A DNA stretch of 32,102 bases from Paraphysomonas bandaiensis (lineage: Eukaryota; Chrysophyceae), in contig CBFFRP010000539.1 of NCBI GenBank assembly GCA_965644295.1, positions 1-32,102 on the forward strand. The letters run 5' to 3'. Within the stretch, counting starts at the first letter, position 1; the number at the start of each line of letters is the position of its first letter. Below, piece after piece: positions 23,001 to 29,242 of the stretch. Made by a program: the position numbers and the translations under genes. The notes under the pieces are model-generated. The model ran no database searches and had not been told where the DNA came from. It saw only the letters and a list, made by a program, of their open reading frames with translations.

Positions 23001-25448
23001 GCATTATTTATTCTTCCCCAGTTTGATGATGGTTTCGCAATCGATGAAGTCAAAACTGCAGCTCCAACGTTAGCCCCAACTCCTCAAGATGAGACCTTTA
23101 CAATTATTGACTCGGCAGAAGTGGTTGGCAGGAAGTATTGGTACTACTATGTACCGGGAATATTGGTGCTACTTTTTATCCTATGTTGTATATGCAGATT
23201 CTGGAGCGCTAAGTATGCTGCTGAGAAAACAGAATCACATGAATCCTATTTACACTCTGACGAAGAGCTCGCATCTACTGCATTTGTGGGCGAGCCATCC
23301 AATAAGCCATTTATTTGCGATTGGGATTATGATGAAAATGATTCAAGTCACGGAAAATCTGCACCTGTTATGCGACCACTGGAAACTAATCGAGAGGACT
23401 ATGCGAAGCGGGCAGCCGCTCGCCGCAAGGAGCTATTGAAGTCTCAGAGCTCCTTGCTCGGGGATGAGAGTACAGTTATTGATGAGACTGCAGGAAGGCC
23501 TCGCGATTCAATACCACTGGATGACGACGCGACTCATTCTCCAGATCACAACGTTCCACCGCTTTATCCCCTGAGAGACCTTGCCGGTGATTTGTTCCCT
23601 GGTGACTCCAATCCACCAGAAAAAGCAGAAAAGTCTGGTTGGTTCATGTCATCGAAGTCACGAAGCGGTTCACCGGAAGCGGGTACTCAGGGTATACCGA
23701 AATCATCACTGGAGAAGGTTTATGATGAGCGGACGAAATCTAATTCACGAGATTCAACCTACTCATCTGATGAAGATTCTGATTCCCAGAAGAATATCCG
23801 AAAGGTTCAGAACCAGCGCTCTCCTGAGTTAAAGAGATCAGTTAGCCACACTGACAGTGTTGCATCGACGACGCCTTCAGAACCGACTTCCCCTCGCCCC
23901 ACTGGTATTGGAAAACTTGACGAGCCATCACCTACGAAACGAGAGCATTCGAGCAGCCCAGTTCCAACGTTAGAGAGTATTCACCGTGCCTGCAAACGGG
24001 AGAAGAGCATTCCTCGTATTGCTCCAAAAGATACTATCGGCGCTAAATCCGAAGGCAACCGGGTGTGGCAAGACTCGCCTATAAATCTTGGTGGATCATC
24101 TGATGATGACAGTGACTGTAACCTTAGTGTGAGAATCGTGGGGTCATCGGCGTTCATAGATTCTGTAAACTCTCCAAGTAGTGATCGATCCAATAATGTA
24201 CGGTCGATGGACTTTCATGAGGTGCCTCGTAAACCTGGTGCCAGTTTACCTGCACGTAAAGCTCCGCAAAGGCCCGGTTTAGAACCTTTGAGTTCAACAA
24301 AGCGGTTACCAATGGGAATGAAAACTGTTAAAAGTAAAGCAGAATCTGACTCCACAGTCCTAAAACTGCCAAATATTAAGCACCAGTCGAAGCCCCGGAC
24401 TTGGGACGCGGACAATGCTCTACCTCAGACGGAACCTAGTAGCGCACGCCAACGGACAATGAGAAAGCAGACATCCGCACTGAAGACGCGTGATAGTGAT
24501 GTGCAGCTCAGCTCACCTGCTCCGAAGCCGAATATCACTCCTACCACATTCCGAAGGGTGGATGGAGCTCCCATACCAGGTATACATTCTCAGGATCGTC
24601 GTGTCAAAAACTCATCGGGAAGAGATAAAAAAGATACGAAGAATATATCACCGGGTAAACATAGTGATCACGAGAAGGAGGAACTAAGTGGTATTGAAAA
24701 GAATGAAAAGAGACCGTCTCTTCTCAACTTCTTGATCGGAAGAGGGCGTGGTAATGACGCAATTGGAAGTAAACCTCAAACTAAGAGCATGACGACCGCC
24801 AATAGACCCACCTCACCGACATTAACTCCAAAGAGTGTTACAAAGCGACCAGTGGGCAGTGTGTCGTCATTGTCATCTGATGGAGATCAGCCGTATACCG
24901 ACGACAATCCGATCAGCAGTGTCCGTAACCTTCAGTATCAGAGGAGTAAACCCGAGAAGAAAACCCTTCGTAAGGGAATTACAATAGACAGCATTGTTTT
25001 ATCCTCCGATGACGAAGACGACAATGCGATAAAAGTAACACACATTCGTACACCTCGTGCCACTCCGACTCTATCGAGTACGCATCGCCCACGACAGGAG
25101 CCGGGTATATCTAAAAGCCCTGGCCCATCTACACAGCGGGTTACAACATCTACAAGAGGAAGTGTAAACAAACAACAGGCCATTAACAAGCAGCGGGGGA
25201 CCCGCACAGCAGCACCAGCTCGCCATCCACAGCGTAACCTGGGTATATATCCTACTTCTAGCCCCCCACTTCGGTCGCACAGTGTCGGAGTATCATCGGC
25301 ACCGCGATCTGCCAGTCCAGTGCGGAATTCTCCTCCCATCCGTTCGCAAAGCCAAAGTCCAGCAGCAACCGGACGCACCCCTGTTTCGCCTATGAAAAAA
25401 GGCGTCATTAAACAAGATAAAAAAACTAGACGCTATGAGGCTTTGTAA
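11070..25448 (+). CDS. Giant C-type lectin/P(S/T)xx-repeat type I membrane protein
   Basis: A single uninterrupted frame of 4792 residues. The ATG at 11070 is chosen because it begins a signal peptide (MLVPIFVLFACFHIALS). Residues 19-139 form a C-type lectin-like domain with six canonical cysteines (19, 31, 48, 117, 131, 139) and the WxW core (GWAWSDG). The calcium/sugar motifs are absent: there is no EPN or QPD, and WIAVNC replaces WND. Residues 167-1864 are a regular P(S/T)xx array. Four 127-residue four-cysteine domains (1865-1991, 2316-2442, 2891-3017, 3386-3512) are separated by irregular P(S/T)xx linkers. A juxtamembrane domain (3821-4010) precedes the transmembrane helix at 4023-4045 (YWYYYVPGILVLLFILCC), and a 747-residue Ser/Lys/Asp-rich tail follows. 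The ectodomain has N-glycosylation sequons, and its Pro-Ser/Thr stretches are probable O-glycosylation or hydroxyproline substrates. A stiff, extended cell-surface adhesion or recognition protein is the likely role (inference). The gene ends in tandem stops, TAATAA. Confidence 0.9.
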   Translation: MLVPIFVLFACFHIALSICPTNFDLHYGDYCFSPIPRSGDYDSAFAGCRQQDGVMVSIHSSDDNMAVVAAAKILGIHFPVYIGYSFDGKGWAWSDGSPLSHYSNWTSGGLQDLTSRCTGLRQDGSWIAVNCRNHLDFMCTSRELDDQNKYVISKTRGIRVNLQDMSPTSLPTGQPTGQPTCVPSGEPSGQPTGEPSGQPTCVPTGQPSGHPTGQPSGQPTCVPTGEPSGQPTGEPSGQPTCVPTGQPSGHPTGQPSGQPTCVPTGEPSGQPSGHPTGQPSGQPSCVPTGEPSGQPTGEPSGQPTCVPTGQPSGHPTCQPTGQPTCVPTGEPTGQPSGHPTGQPSGQPSCVPTGEPSGQPTGQPTGQPTCVPTGQPSGHPTGQPSGQPTCVPTGEPSGQPTGQPTGQPTSVPSGQPSCVPTGEPSGQPTGEPSGQPTCVPTGQPSGHPTGEPTGQPTCVPTGKPSGQPTGQPTGQPTSVPSGQPSCVPTGQPTCVPTGGPSGQPTGEPSGQPTCIPTGQPSGHPTGQPSGQPTCVPTGEPSGQPTGQPTGQPTSVPSSQPSCVPTGEPSGQPTGEPSGQPTCVPTGQPSGHPTGQPSGQPTSVPSGQPSCVPSGQPSCVPTGEPSGRPTGQPTGQPTSVPSGQPSCVPTGEPSGQPTGEPSGQPTCIPTGQPSGHPTGEPTGQPTCVPTGEPSGQPTGQPSSQPTSVPSGQPSCVPTGQPTCVPTGGPSGQPTGEPSGQPTCIPTGQPSGHPTGQPSGQPTCVPTGEPSGQPTGQPTGQPSCVPSGQPSCVPTGEPSGQPTGEPSGQPTCVPTGQPSGHPTGQPSGQPTCVPTGEPSGQPTGQPTGQPTSVPSRNPTSVPSGQPTCVPTGEPSGQPSGQPTGQPTCVPTGQPTGEPSGQPTCIPTGQPSGHPTGEPTGQPSCVPTGEPSGQPTGQPTGQPTSVPSGQPSCVPSGQPTCVPTGVPSGQPTGEPSGQPTCIPTGQPSGHPTGQPTGQPTCVPTGEPSGQPTGQPTGQPTSVPSGQPSCVPTGEPSGQPSGQPTGQPTCVPTGQPSGHPTGHPSGQPTCVPTGEPSGQPSGQPTGQPTSVPSGQPSCVPSGQPTCVPTGEPSGQPTGEPSGQPTCIPTGQPSGHPTGQPSGQPTCVPTGEPSGQPTGQPTGQPSCVPSGQPSCVPTGEPSGQPTGEPSGQPTCVPTGQPTGHPTGEPTGQPTCVPTGEPSGQPTGQPTGQPTSVPSGQPSCVPSGQPTCVPTGEPSGQPTGEPSGQPTCVPTGQPSGHPTGQPSGQPTCVPTGEPSGQPTGQPTGQPTSAPSGQPSCVPTGEPSGQPTGEPSGQPTCVPTGQPSGHPTGQPTGQPTCVPTGEPSGQPTGQPTGQPTSVPSRNPTSVPSSQPTCVPTGEPSGQPTVEPSGQPTCVPTGQPSGHPTGQPSGQPSCVPTGEPSGQPTGQPTGQPTSVPSSQPTCVPTGEPSGQPTGEPSGQPTCVPTGQPSGHPTGQPSGQPTCVPTGEPSGQPTVEPSGQPTCIPTCQPSGDPTGQPTGQPTCVPTGEPSGQPTGQPTGQPTSVPSSNPTSVPSSQPTCVPSGEPSGQPTGEPSGQPTCVPTGQPSGHPTGQPSGQPTCVPTGEPSGQPTGQPTGQPTSAPSGQPSCVPTGEPSGQPTGEPSGQPTCVPTGQPSAYPTGQPSGQPSCVPTGEPSGQPTGEPSGQPTCVPTGQPSGHPTGQPSGQPTCVPTGEPSGWPTGQPTGQPTSFPSGQPTCVPTGEPSGQPTGEPSGQPTCVPTGQPSGHPTGQPSGQPTCVPTGEPSGQPTGQPTGQPSCVPSGQPSCVPTGEPSGQPTGEPSGQPTCVPTGQPSGHPTGQPSGQPSGVPSGHPTYQYPLALEVFRGGNNSFPVVWTPDSLGWANSSYPLYLTVDVFPTDYGSMATQWATIKVNNVTVMEYCTPAEECGSSYYNCFYDMDISDYVSEPLGGSLTIEVSSTGVTGGPCDYLGYPLYTHLQLRGATPSSQPTGVPTGYPTGQPSAQPSGIPTVFPTVVPSGLPSSIPSGQPTSNPSSYPSGKPSGEPSFSPSAIPSGLPSGFPTGEPTCVPTCVPSGNPSCVPTCEPSSLPTVLPSSAPSGQPTSLPSGYPSLMPSNMPTSQPSCLPTGIPTRYPTGLPSASPTGEPSTQPSGQPTGAPTYRPSQIPTGFPSKEPTSEPTCIPSGSPTYIPSCRPSGMPTGMPTGWPSSVPSGMPTTCPSSVPSGQPSCLPSGTPSSQPTDVPSGLPTAEPTAVPSEQPTSQPTSQPTGNPTCRPTGLPSGRPTGQPTSVPSAVPSGQPSGVPSGHPTYQYPLALEVFRGGNNSFPVVWTPDSLGWANSSYPLYLTVDVFPTDFELRASSWVTIKVNNVTVMEYCTPAEECGSSYYNCFYDMDISDYVSEPLGGSLTIEVSSTGVTGGPCDYLGYPLYTHLQLRGATPSSQPTGVPTGYPTGQPSAQPSGQPTSIPSNIPSALPSTFPSGCPSGFPTALPTPLPSGFPTGVPSERPTCAPTMIPSGQPTGYPSAIPSGHPSYLPSGLPSGTPTELPSSLPTSQPSGQPTSEPSSIPSGPPTGQPTGKPSSEPTSYPTTLPSSTPTCIPSGRPTSTPSFEPSGEPSSYPSGQPTGHPSGQPTDMPSSQPSSTPTGEPTVQPTGQPSGLPTGQPTIVPTGLPTCIPSSVPSGIPSGQPTRIPSGMPSSQPTGQPSGEPTGQPTSSPTILPSTVPSSEPSSVPSEIPTVQPTGRPSGQPTTLPSGLPTGQPTNQPSSQPTSQPTGQPTVVPSGQPTSEPTGQPTSRPTCVPSGQPSGQPSSEPSCPPTGVPSEQPTSTPSTQPTGQPTGQPSSQPTGNPTCRPTGLPSGRPTGQPTSVPSAVPSGQPSGVPSGHPTYQYPLALEVFRGGRNSFPVVWTPDSLGWANSSYPLYLTVDVFPTNYGSMATQWATIKVNNVTVMEYCTPAEECGSSYYNCFYDMDISDYVSEPLGGSLTIEVSSTGVAGGPCDYMGYPLYTHLQLRGAIPSSQPTGVPTGYPTGQPSAQPSGIPTVFPTVVPSGLPSSIPSGQPTSNPSSYPSGQPTSLPSKVPTGDPTGLPTGQPSGCPTSFPTCIPSGAPSITPSSQPSEQPTSQPSAQPTGQPSSQPTTEPTGEPTGQPSGKPSSEPSALPTFYPTGTPSRQPSGIPTCQPTVQPSGQPSSQPSGLPSSQPTSQPTSGPTNQPTSEPSGIPTGQPSGQPTEQPTPSPTSEPTCLPSGQPTLQPTGKPTGQPSREPTGEPSSIPSILPTGEPTGQPSSEPSGQPSGNPTGQPTCQPTGYPSGHPTYRPSGQPSGLPTALPSGQPSGVPTLQPTSIPSGQPSALPSIRPTSQPTGQPSSQPTVVPSGEPSSHPTYMFPLGLQFTGGGSDSSPVLWEVDGLSYVNSAYSLFLSVDVYPTNFAIIANQYATIKINGAVVMAHCIPGESCGDRWYHCIVDMDISEFVEEPLGGSVTIEVSSTGVNSGPCDHQGHPLFTQMFLRESLPTGQPTGEPSGQPTGQPSGEPTSQPTGEPTGQPTGQPTGQPSCQPTGQPTGQPTSNPTGQPSGRPTGQPTGKPTGQPTSQPTGQPSGQPTAQPTSEPSSYPTGQPTCYPTGEPTGEPSGHPTGEPTSGPTDIPTGQPSGIPTCDPTGQPTGQPTSAPSGQPTAQPTGQPTAAPTSQPSAQPTCIPTGIPSGQPTCQPTSQPTGQPTGQPTSQPSGQPTSVPTREPTCLPTSFPSSQPSGMPSGQPTCQPSGQPSSQPTVRPSGQPTGSPTGQPTGEPTLQPSSQPSSQPTSAPTSPTSIPSSLPTTFFEVVSVVSVTGRQDIFGIQAYMFDAPAETAFKELIVSSMSAGVILAKNIQILSVTTISTPSQVNFSVYESLSQSRTGTQNLRRHNSHRNLALLNTITRVGYSVKAVVPKRQYADSSTFATAMKQSVNDTFTQASVGSDFISLSRKYGSTHFNDTAEALFILPQFDDGFAIDEVKTAAPTLAPTPQDETFTIIDSAEVVGRKYWYYYVPGILVLLFILCCICRFWSAKYAAEKTESHESYLHSDEELASTAFVGEPSNKPFICDWDYDENDSSHGKSAPVMRPLETNREDYAKRAAARRKELLKSQSSLLGDESTVIDETAGRPRDSIPLDDDATHSPDHNVPPLYPLRDLAGDLFPGDSNPPEKAEKSGWFMSSKSRSGSPEAGTQGIPKSSLEKVYDERTKSNSRDSTYSSDEDSDSQKNIRKVQNQRSPELKRSVSHTDSVASTTPSEPTSPRPTGIGKLDEPSPTKREHSSSPVPTLESIHRACKREKSIPRIAPKDTIGAKSEGNRVWQDSPINLGGSSDDDSDCNLSVRIVGSSAFIDSVNSPSSDRSNNVRSMDFHEVPRKPGASLPARKAPQRPGLEPLSSTKRLPMGMKTVKSKAESDSTVLKLPNIKHQSKPRTWDADNALPQTEPSSARQRTMRKQTSALKTRDSDVQLSSPAPKPNITPTTFRRVDGAPIPGIHSQDRRVKNSSGRDKKDTKNISPGKHSDHEKEELSGIEKNEKRPSLLNFLIGRGRGNDAIGSKPQTKSMTTANRPTSPTLTPKSVTKRPVGSVSSLSSDGDQPYTDDNPISSVRNLQYQRSKPEKKTLRKGITIDSIVLSSDDEDDNAIKVTHIRTPRATPTLSSTHRPRQEPGISKSPGPSTQRVTTSTRGSVNKQQAINKQRGTRTAAPARHPQRNLGIYPTSSPPLRSHSVGVSSAPRSASPVRNSPPIRSQSQSPAATGRTPVSPMKKGVIKQDKKTRRYEAL
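11568..16661 (+). repeat. Higher-order coding repeat: 12 bp units arranged in 204 bp periods
   Basis: About 5.1 kb of perfect 12 bp (four-codon) periodicity encodes P(S/T)GQ, PTGE, PSGH, PTCV and PTSV tetrapeptides. Above this lies a 17-tetrapeptide period: equivalent landmarks recur at 12303/12507, 14355/14559, 14787/14991 and 14991/15195, all 204 bp apart. Variants of 228 bp (14559/14787, 15747/15975) and 276 bp (13419/13695) also occur, always multiples of 12. Each full period has three cysteines, at the first, sixth and eleventh tetrapeptides. Synonymous codons mark position within the period: cccacatgt is used for the second cysteine unit, and ccaacttgt or ccaacatgt for the third. The repetition is therefore recent at the DNA level, not just protein convergence. 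Confidence 0.95.
16662..17042 (+). other. Four-cysteine globular domain, copy 1
   Basis: Residues 1865-1991 of the giant protein, from YQYPLALEVF to LQLRG. It is rich in alternating hydrophobic strands (LYLTVDVFP, ATIKVNNVTVM, LTIEVSSTGV), so a beta-sandwich is likely. Cysteines occur in EYC, EEC, YNC and GPC. The three N-glycosylation sequons are NNS, NSS and NVT. It resembles small lectin or carbohydrate-binding sandwiches in outline, but I recognise no named family. Confidence 0.75.
17043..18014 (+). repeat. Irregular P(S/T)xx linker 1
   Basis: Residues 1992-2315 keep the Pro-Ser/Thr beat every four residues, but the other two positions vary freely (GIPT, VFPT, CRPS, MPTG). The 204 bp period seen upstream is absent. 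Its start (PSSQPTGVPTGYPTGQPSAQ) recurs after domain copies 2 and 3. Its end (GNPTCRPTGLPSGRPTGQPT) recurs before copy 3, so linker edges were duplicated together with the globular domains. Confidence 0.85.
18015..18395 (+). other. Four-cysteine globular domain, copy 2
   Basis: Residues 2316-2442, nearly identical to copy 1 at the DNA level, with the same 381 bp length. The exception is one short block at about 18149-18176, where DFELRASSWVT replaces DYGSMATQWAT. All four cysteines and the three sequons are kept. Confidence 0.75.
18396..19739 (+). repeat. Irregular P(S/T)xx linker 2
   Basis: Residues 2443-2890. The tetrapeptide rhythm is the same, with variable second positions and scattered cysteines. 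The last stretch, from about GNPTCRPTG onward, is almost identical to the end of linker 1. Confidence 0.85.
19740..20120 (+). other. Four-cysteine globular domain, copy 3
   Basis: Residues 2891-3017. It carries the copy-1-like block NYGSMATQWAT and a few private changes: GGRNS for GGNNS, which removes one sequon, GVAGGPCDYMG, and RGAIPSS at the exit. All four cysteines are conserved. Confidence 0.75.
20121..21224 (+). repeat. Irregular P(S/T)xx linker 3
   Basis: Residues 3018-3385. The first ~55 residues copy the start of linker 1 (GVPTGYPTGQPSAQPSGIPT), then the sequence becomes unique while keeping the four-residue rhythm. It contains few cysteines compared with the regular array. Confidence 0.85.
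21225..21605 (+). other. Four-cysteine globular domain, copy 4 (diverged)
   Basis: Residues 3386-3512, from YMFPLGLQF to FLRE. The length and all four cysteines are as in copies 1-3 (AHC, ESC, YHC, GPC), and EEPLGGSVTIEVSSTGV is shared. Most surface positions differ and the sequons are lost. This is probably the oldest copy or one freed from homogenisation. Confidence 0.75.
21606..22529 (+). repeat. Irregular P(S/T)xx linker 4
   Basis: Residues 3513-3820, dominated by PTGQ and PTSQ tetrapeptides in varied codons without a longer period. A single Pro-Thr-Ser triplet near the end (APTSPTSIPSS) breaks the four-residue phase before the juxtamembrane domain. Confidence 0.8.
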
Positions 25449-25880
25449 TAAGCGAAAATAGACGTTGATATATATCTATGTCTGCATGCATGCATATTAA
25501 ACTGCCGAATTCATAGCAGAATCACTTTTAGAATCATCTTAGAACAGTTCCATCAATGATCTTTGTGGGATTATCACGTGTATATAGGATACTGTGACAA
25601 CTTTTCGACAGTTGAAAACTGTTAATGTATTATCATGGACTACATCAGCCACGACAGTTTAGAATAGCATATGTATAGAGTGCCTATTTCTTACATGTGT
25701 TACGATTAGTTGGCGCCGTATGTATTCTTTGAATTCCGTATATCTATGTTTTAACGTAATAAATATAACGAGTAGAATGTGTCGATTTACGAACATTGTT
25801 AAGTTTTGCCAAAAGGGAGCAATTAAATACAGTAACTTAAAAGTGTTTGAATTGTAGCCGTTGGTATCGAGTACAGTTGT
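25449..25880. other. 3' flank of the giant gene; unit junction
   Basis: AT-rich sequence without a supported gene. It has no clear match to the left flank of unit A (7347-7591), so the duplication boundary lies at its right edge, next to tattgtctgcaataaa. An atgcatgcatgcat-like palindrome near 25482-25495 is the only notable local structure. A polyadenylation signal cannot be assigned. Confidence 0.5.
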
Positions 25881-27041
25881 TATTGTCTGCAATAAAACCA
25901 GGACAATGGCGATGTAATAGAACATTATGACCGCACCAACTTACAGTCCGATAATATATAGCTTCTAAATTTTTGCATATGATATATCACACTTACGTTG
26001 CTCTATTACAACTACTGAAGTGACAAAATTTACCTAGGACATTTTATTCATCATATCATAAAAGTGAGATCCATGACGCTTCGCTTAAACGCTGATGTAA
26101 TAATCACCAAAAAAATACTGACCCACCTACAGTGTCTTCTCCCAACTTCATAGTAAGATCTCAAAACGTATATCAGCTATTGTAACATTAGGGTGGGTAT
26201 TCATATACATCACCAAGCTGTTGCTGAACAGGATATTGATATTTGTGACGAACAATGTGAGAATAAGCAACACGTAATTTGTGTAATGACTCAAGATACG
26301 GGCGTGAATAGTGATTATGGGTATGTACTCTTTGCTCAGTAAAATACTTGTTTTATATATAGGAGTGGGATTTACACAAGCGGTAATCATTGTTTAAATA
26401 ATGATGTGATAGCAAAGTTCCTGGGAAATGATAAAAAACATACTCAGTGTCAACACTTTAACTAAATATTATTACATCATTAATAATCGATTTATTTGAA
26501 TTAAATTCTAGATATATTTTAATCAAAGCAGGTCTCCCGAGATTATAGTCACAAAGAATATACCCGCTGCTAAAACTACTATATTGTACTTTTCTTTGAC
26601 GTAATTGCTGCAATATGTCGTCTTTTGATAACAAGGCACATGTACTTCTCATCGCGCGGACTGTGTATTTCTAAGTAGTTTAACGCAACGGTTAATGAAG
26701 GGTAATTATAATGGGACAGAATCAGCGTTGTACAACGTAACTACAATAATACATGCATATACAGTTCTCCTTGGGGCAGATCAGTTAACATTTATGTACC
26801 TTCATAAACGTCAATCCCCTTTTATATTCTTTTCCCAACGCAGGGAGTATCAGAGTGACCTGCTTACTTGTTCGCTTTTTTACGTAGGCTTTTAGAAAAA
26901 CATTTTCAGCCGCATCAGTGCAATTTATTGCAGATAAATCTGATCGATCCAACCACTGTGGTGCTGGAGTGTAAAGAGTCTCACCTGGGTGCCACATATC
27001 AGCATATTCCGCTCCACCTTCGTCATTGCTCTCTTGATCTG

Positions 27042-27387
27042 CAACTTGGGTAGATATACAAATGGTGTGTGCTTCACGTTCACATTTCCGGTGGAGTAGT
27101 ACAACTCACTACCCCACTCAGAACAGTTTGTAAAACTCAAACCTCCACTTTTTTGTCGGTCGTATGGAGGCGGGTTGGAGAGATCCCAGCAGTAACTGAT
27201 GTCTACATTCGACGACAACTTGGGTAGATACAAATGGTGTGTGCTTCACGTTCACATTTCCGGTGGAGTAGTACAACTCACTACCCTACTCAGAACAGTT
27301 TGTAAAACTCAAACCTCCACTTTTTTGTCGGTCGTATGGAGGCGGGTTGGAGAGATCCCAGCAGTAACTGATGTCTACATTCGACGA
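27042..27387. repeat. 174 bp tandem duplication inside the pseudogene
   Basis: Positions 27042-27215 and 27216-27387 are near-identical direct repeats beginning with caacttgggtagata. They differ by a ta insertion in the first copy and a substitution near 27105/27286. Unit A has this sequence once (about 8632-8800). The junction gacga|caactt suggests a simple slippage or unequal-exchange event. Confidence 0.92.
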
Positions 27388-28284
27388 AATTAAAGAACCT
27401 TGAGCATTCCAAGGTGCATCCCATTCCTACGATGTAAACTATTTACAAAGAACTCATTGACAGGATTTACACATAGCAAAGAAGTCACACAAGTCGCCTG
27501 CTGTGTGAGAATATTCGCCACAGATATTTCCGTAATATCACCGTGGTTAATAACATACTCTCGTACTTCATTGACGTCTAGACAAACAAATCGAACATGT
27601 GGAAATTTATCCGCACATGTACCTAGTAACAAAATAGCACTGGAATTTCGTGCAAGAGTGGGACATTTTCTAACTTCCAGTACGCGAACACTGTAAGGGT
27701 CCCAGTACTACGACCCAGTAAGGGGATCCGTACTATGTAGCTTCTATAGAAAACAATATGGCAGTACTACACCACTTCCACCAGCCTTGACTAAAGGAGA
27801 TATTAGAATTTCAACCACCACAGCTATATATTGAGCTAGAAACCCATATGATCATACAACAATATGATAAATCAGTATACTAGCAACGCTGAGTATACCT
27901 TTATATAGTCACATGACGTCATTTCCTCTTCAGTGAAGCCCACAAGTTCACATGGTCTAGTCAGCTTGAACATACTCTGACACCTACGCTCAGAGTTTAA
28001 TATATAATGCATCCACAGCTGTTGTATATACGAGCCTTCATATTGTAGAATATACAATAGCAAAACATTGATGAAAGCAATATGTGACATACATCAGTGC
28101 TGCAGGTTGAGGTTCAATATAAGTGGACTGTTTCTCCATAGGCGGAAGTTCCAACACGAATTTCGTAAGCAGCTTCGCAAATGGATACAAGTCAATATAT
28201 TGCATTCTTAAAGCTCCTTGTAGTAGCCTCAGCATATTCCAATCCACATCTGAGGACTCAACACCAAGATAATTGGACTCCAAC

Positions 28285-28561
28285 TGCCCCATATTGACAG
28301 CGTAACTAATCACTGCGTGCGGCCCTCTAGTGGGTACTGCTGAGTGCTGCGACCGCGCACTTCTACCTATGTACACATTGCTTACTTCAGCGGTTGCCCA
28401 CCCGGGTTCTCACTGCATATTCAACGCTGAATACCGTGTGATAATGATGTAGCTAGTTGGGTTCAGTAGGTAGCTAGAATATAACATATGGGACTGAATC
28501 AAGTATTAGTTAGGTGACCACCCGGCCCCCAACCGGATCTACCTAAGTACGCGCTCAGAAT
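28285..28561. mobile_element. MITE-like insertion, 277 bp, 10 bp target duplication
   Basis: Compared with unit A, which reads ggactctaac through at about 9717-9726, 277 extra bases sit between ggactccaac (28275-28284) and ggacaccaac (28562-28571). This is a 10 bp direct repeat with one mismatch. The ends form an imperfect inverted repeat: ccatattgacagcgtaacta at 28289-28308 against the reverse complement of the last ~20 bases, ccattctgagcgcgtactta (14 of 20 match). It carries no coding capacity. A 9-11 bp target duplication is typical of Mutator-like elements; the family is inferred. Confidence 0.7.
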
Positions 28562-29242
28562 GGACACCAACCCTTTCATAGACCACAATAATGTTGATGA
28601 TGAATCAGATGTTTCAGGTGTCAGACAAGAAACAGCTTCAAGTAGATATTCATCATCAAATCTTGCAACCAAAGACCAAACAAAAGTAAATATAGATCCC
28701 TTTAATACAGTAAGTGATATCGTCGGAATGTCGTAAGTCCAAGGTAGAAAGAATGAGAAAATGAATCGTCGCTTGTCGTCAGTCCTTTGGAGGTGAATGT
28801 ACTCTGCCATTTGAGATGTCGCTTTCTGAAGCAATTCATCGGATTCGAAGACTGAAGACTCATGCCGAAACAACTCAAGTCCATTATAACCTCGTTTCGG
28901 CCGCCTGGAGCAAGCACGTTTAGGGGACTTAATACAGCCCTGAAGGTCTTGTTTGCTACCCTCTTGGCCACAGAATGCCTCCACAGCCAGAGCTACCTCC
29001 AGATTATCTGATGAGCTGAATTGTCGCTTCTTACTTCGTAATGGTTGAATTTCACTGTCCATGATGGATAAGAATTCAAAAATGAACTCATCATCAAATG
29101 TAAACGACATGAATCCAAATTCTTATAGAGAAGATGATATCCTGTGACAACAACAGTCCAAAGGACAGTCTGAATATGCAAAGAAGATTCCATTGTATGT
29201 AATTAATCAAATTCTTTAATTAAAGATACCAATGTCCGCAGG

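Larger units (their letters stand above)
7592..25880. repeat. Tandem duplication, unit A (about 18.3 kb)
   Basis: The stretch from 7592 to the giant plus-strand gene is repeated in order from 25881. It carries the same minus-strand gene, the same intergenic region (inverted in the copy) and the same start of the giant gene. Corresponding landmarks are 7592/25881, 8283/26701, 9211/27801, 10266/29110 and 11070/30706. The offset grows from 18.3 to 19.6 kb because unit B has gained insertions. Unit A contains a complete giant gene and an intact minus-strand gene. The right limit is set where the copy begins and includes 432 bp of unmatched sequence after the giant gene. Confidence 0.9.
26523..29110 (-). 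pseudogene. Disabled copy of the 598-residue unknown gene
   Basis: Clearly homologous to the gene at 8107-10266 across all five exons, with these lesions. A 277 bp insertion interrupts exon 1 (28285-28561). A 21 bp deletion between attaga repeats at 27801-27807 removes the exon 3 acceptor. Two in-frame stop codons lie in exon 3: a CAA codon has become TAG near 27710, and a TAG arises near 27746. The exon 3 donor is GC instead of GT at about 27497. A 174 bp tandem duplication sits in exon 4 (27042-27387). A 2 bp insertion in exon 5 (cgacatattgc against cgacattgc) shifts the frame. Exon 1 before the insertion is nearly unchanged, so loss is recent. A shortened protein from exon 1 alone could still be made but would be about a third of normal length. 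Confidence 0.88.

Noticed and set aside
26148-26390. 80-codon minus-strand frame of hydrophobic composition downstream of the pseudogene
   Set aside because: Unit A lacks most of it through a ~130 bp deletion and has lost the start, although its neighbouring gene is intact. No family match is apparent; likely chance in AT-rich DNA.
26868-27053. Small plus-strand frames across the pseudogene (also 8451-8636 in unit A)
   Set aside because: They are antisense shadows of exon 4. The minus-strand exon chain with matching splice sites explains the sequence.
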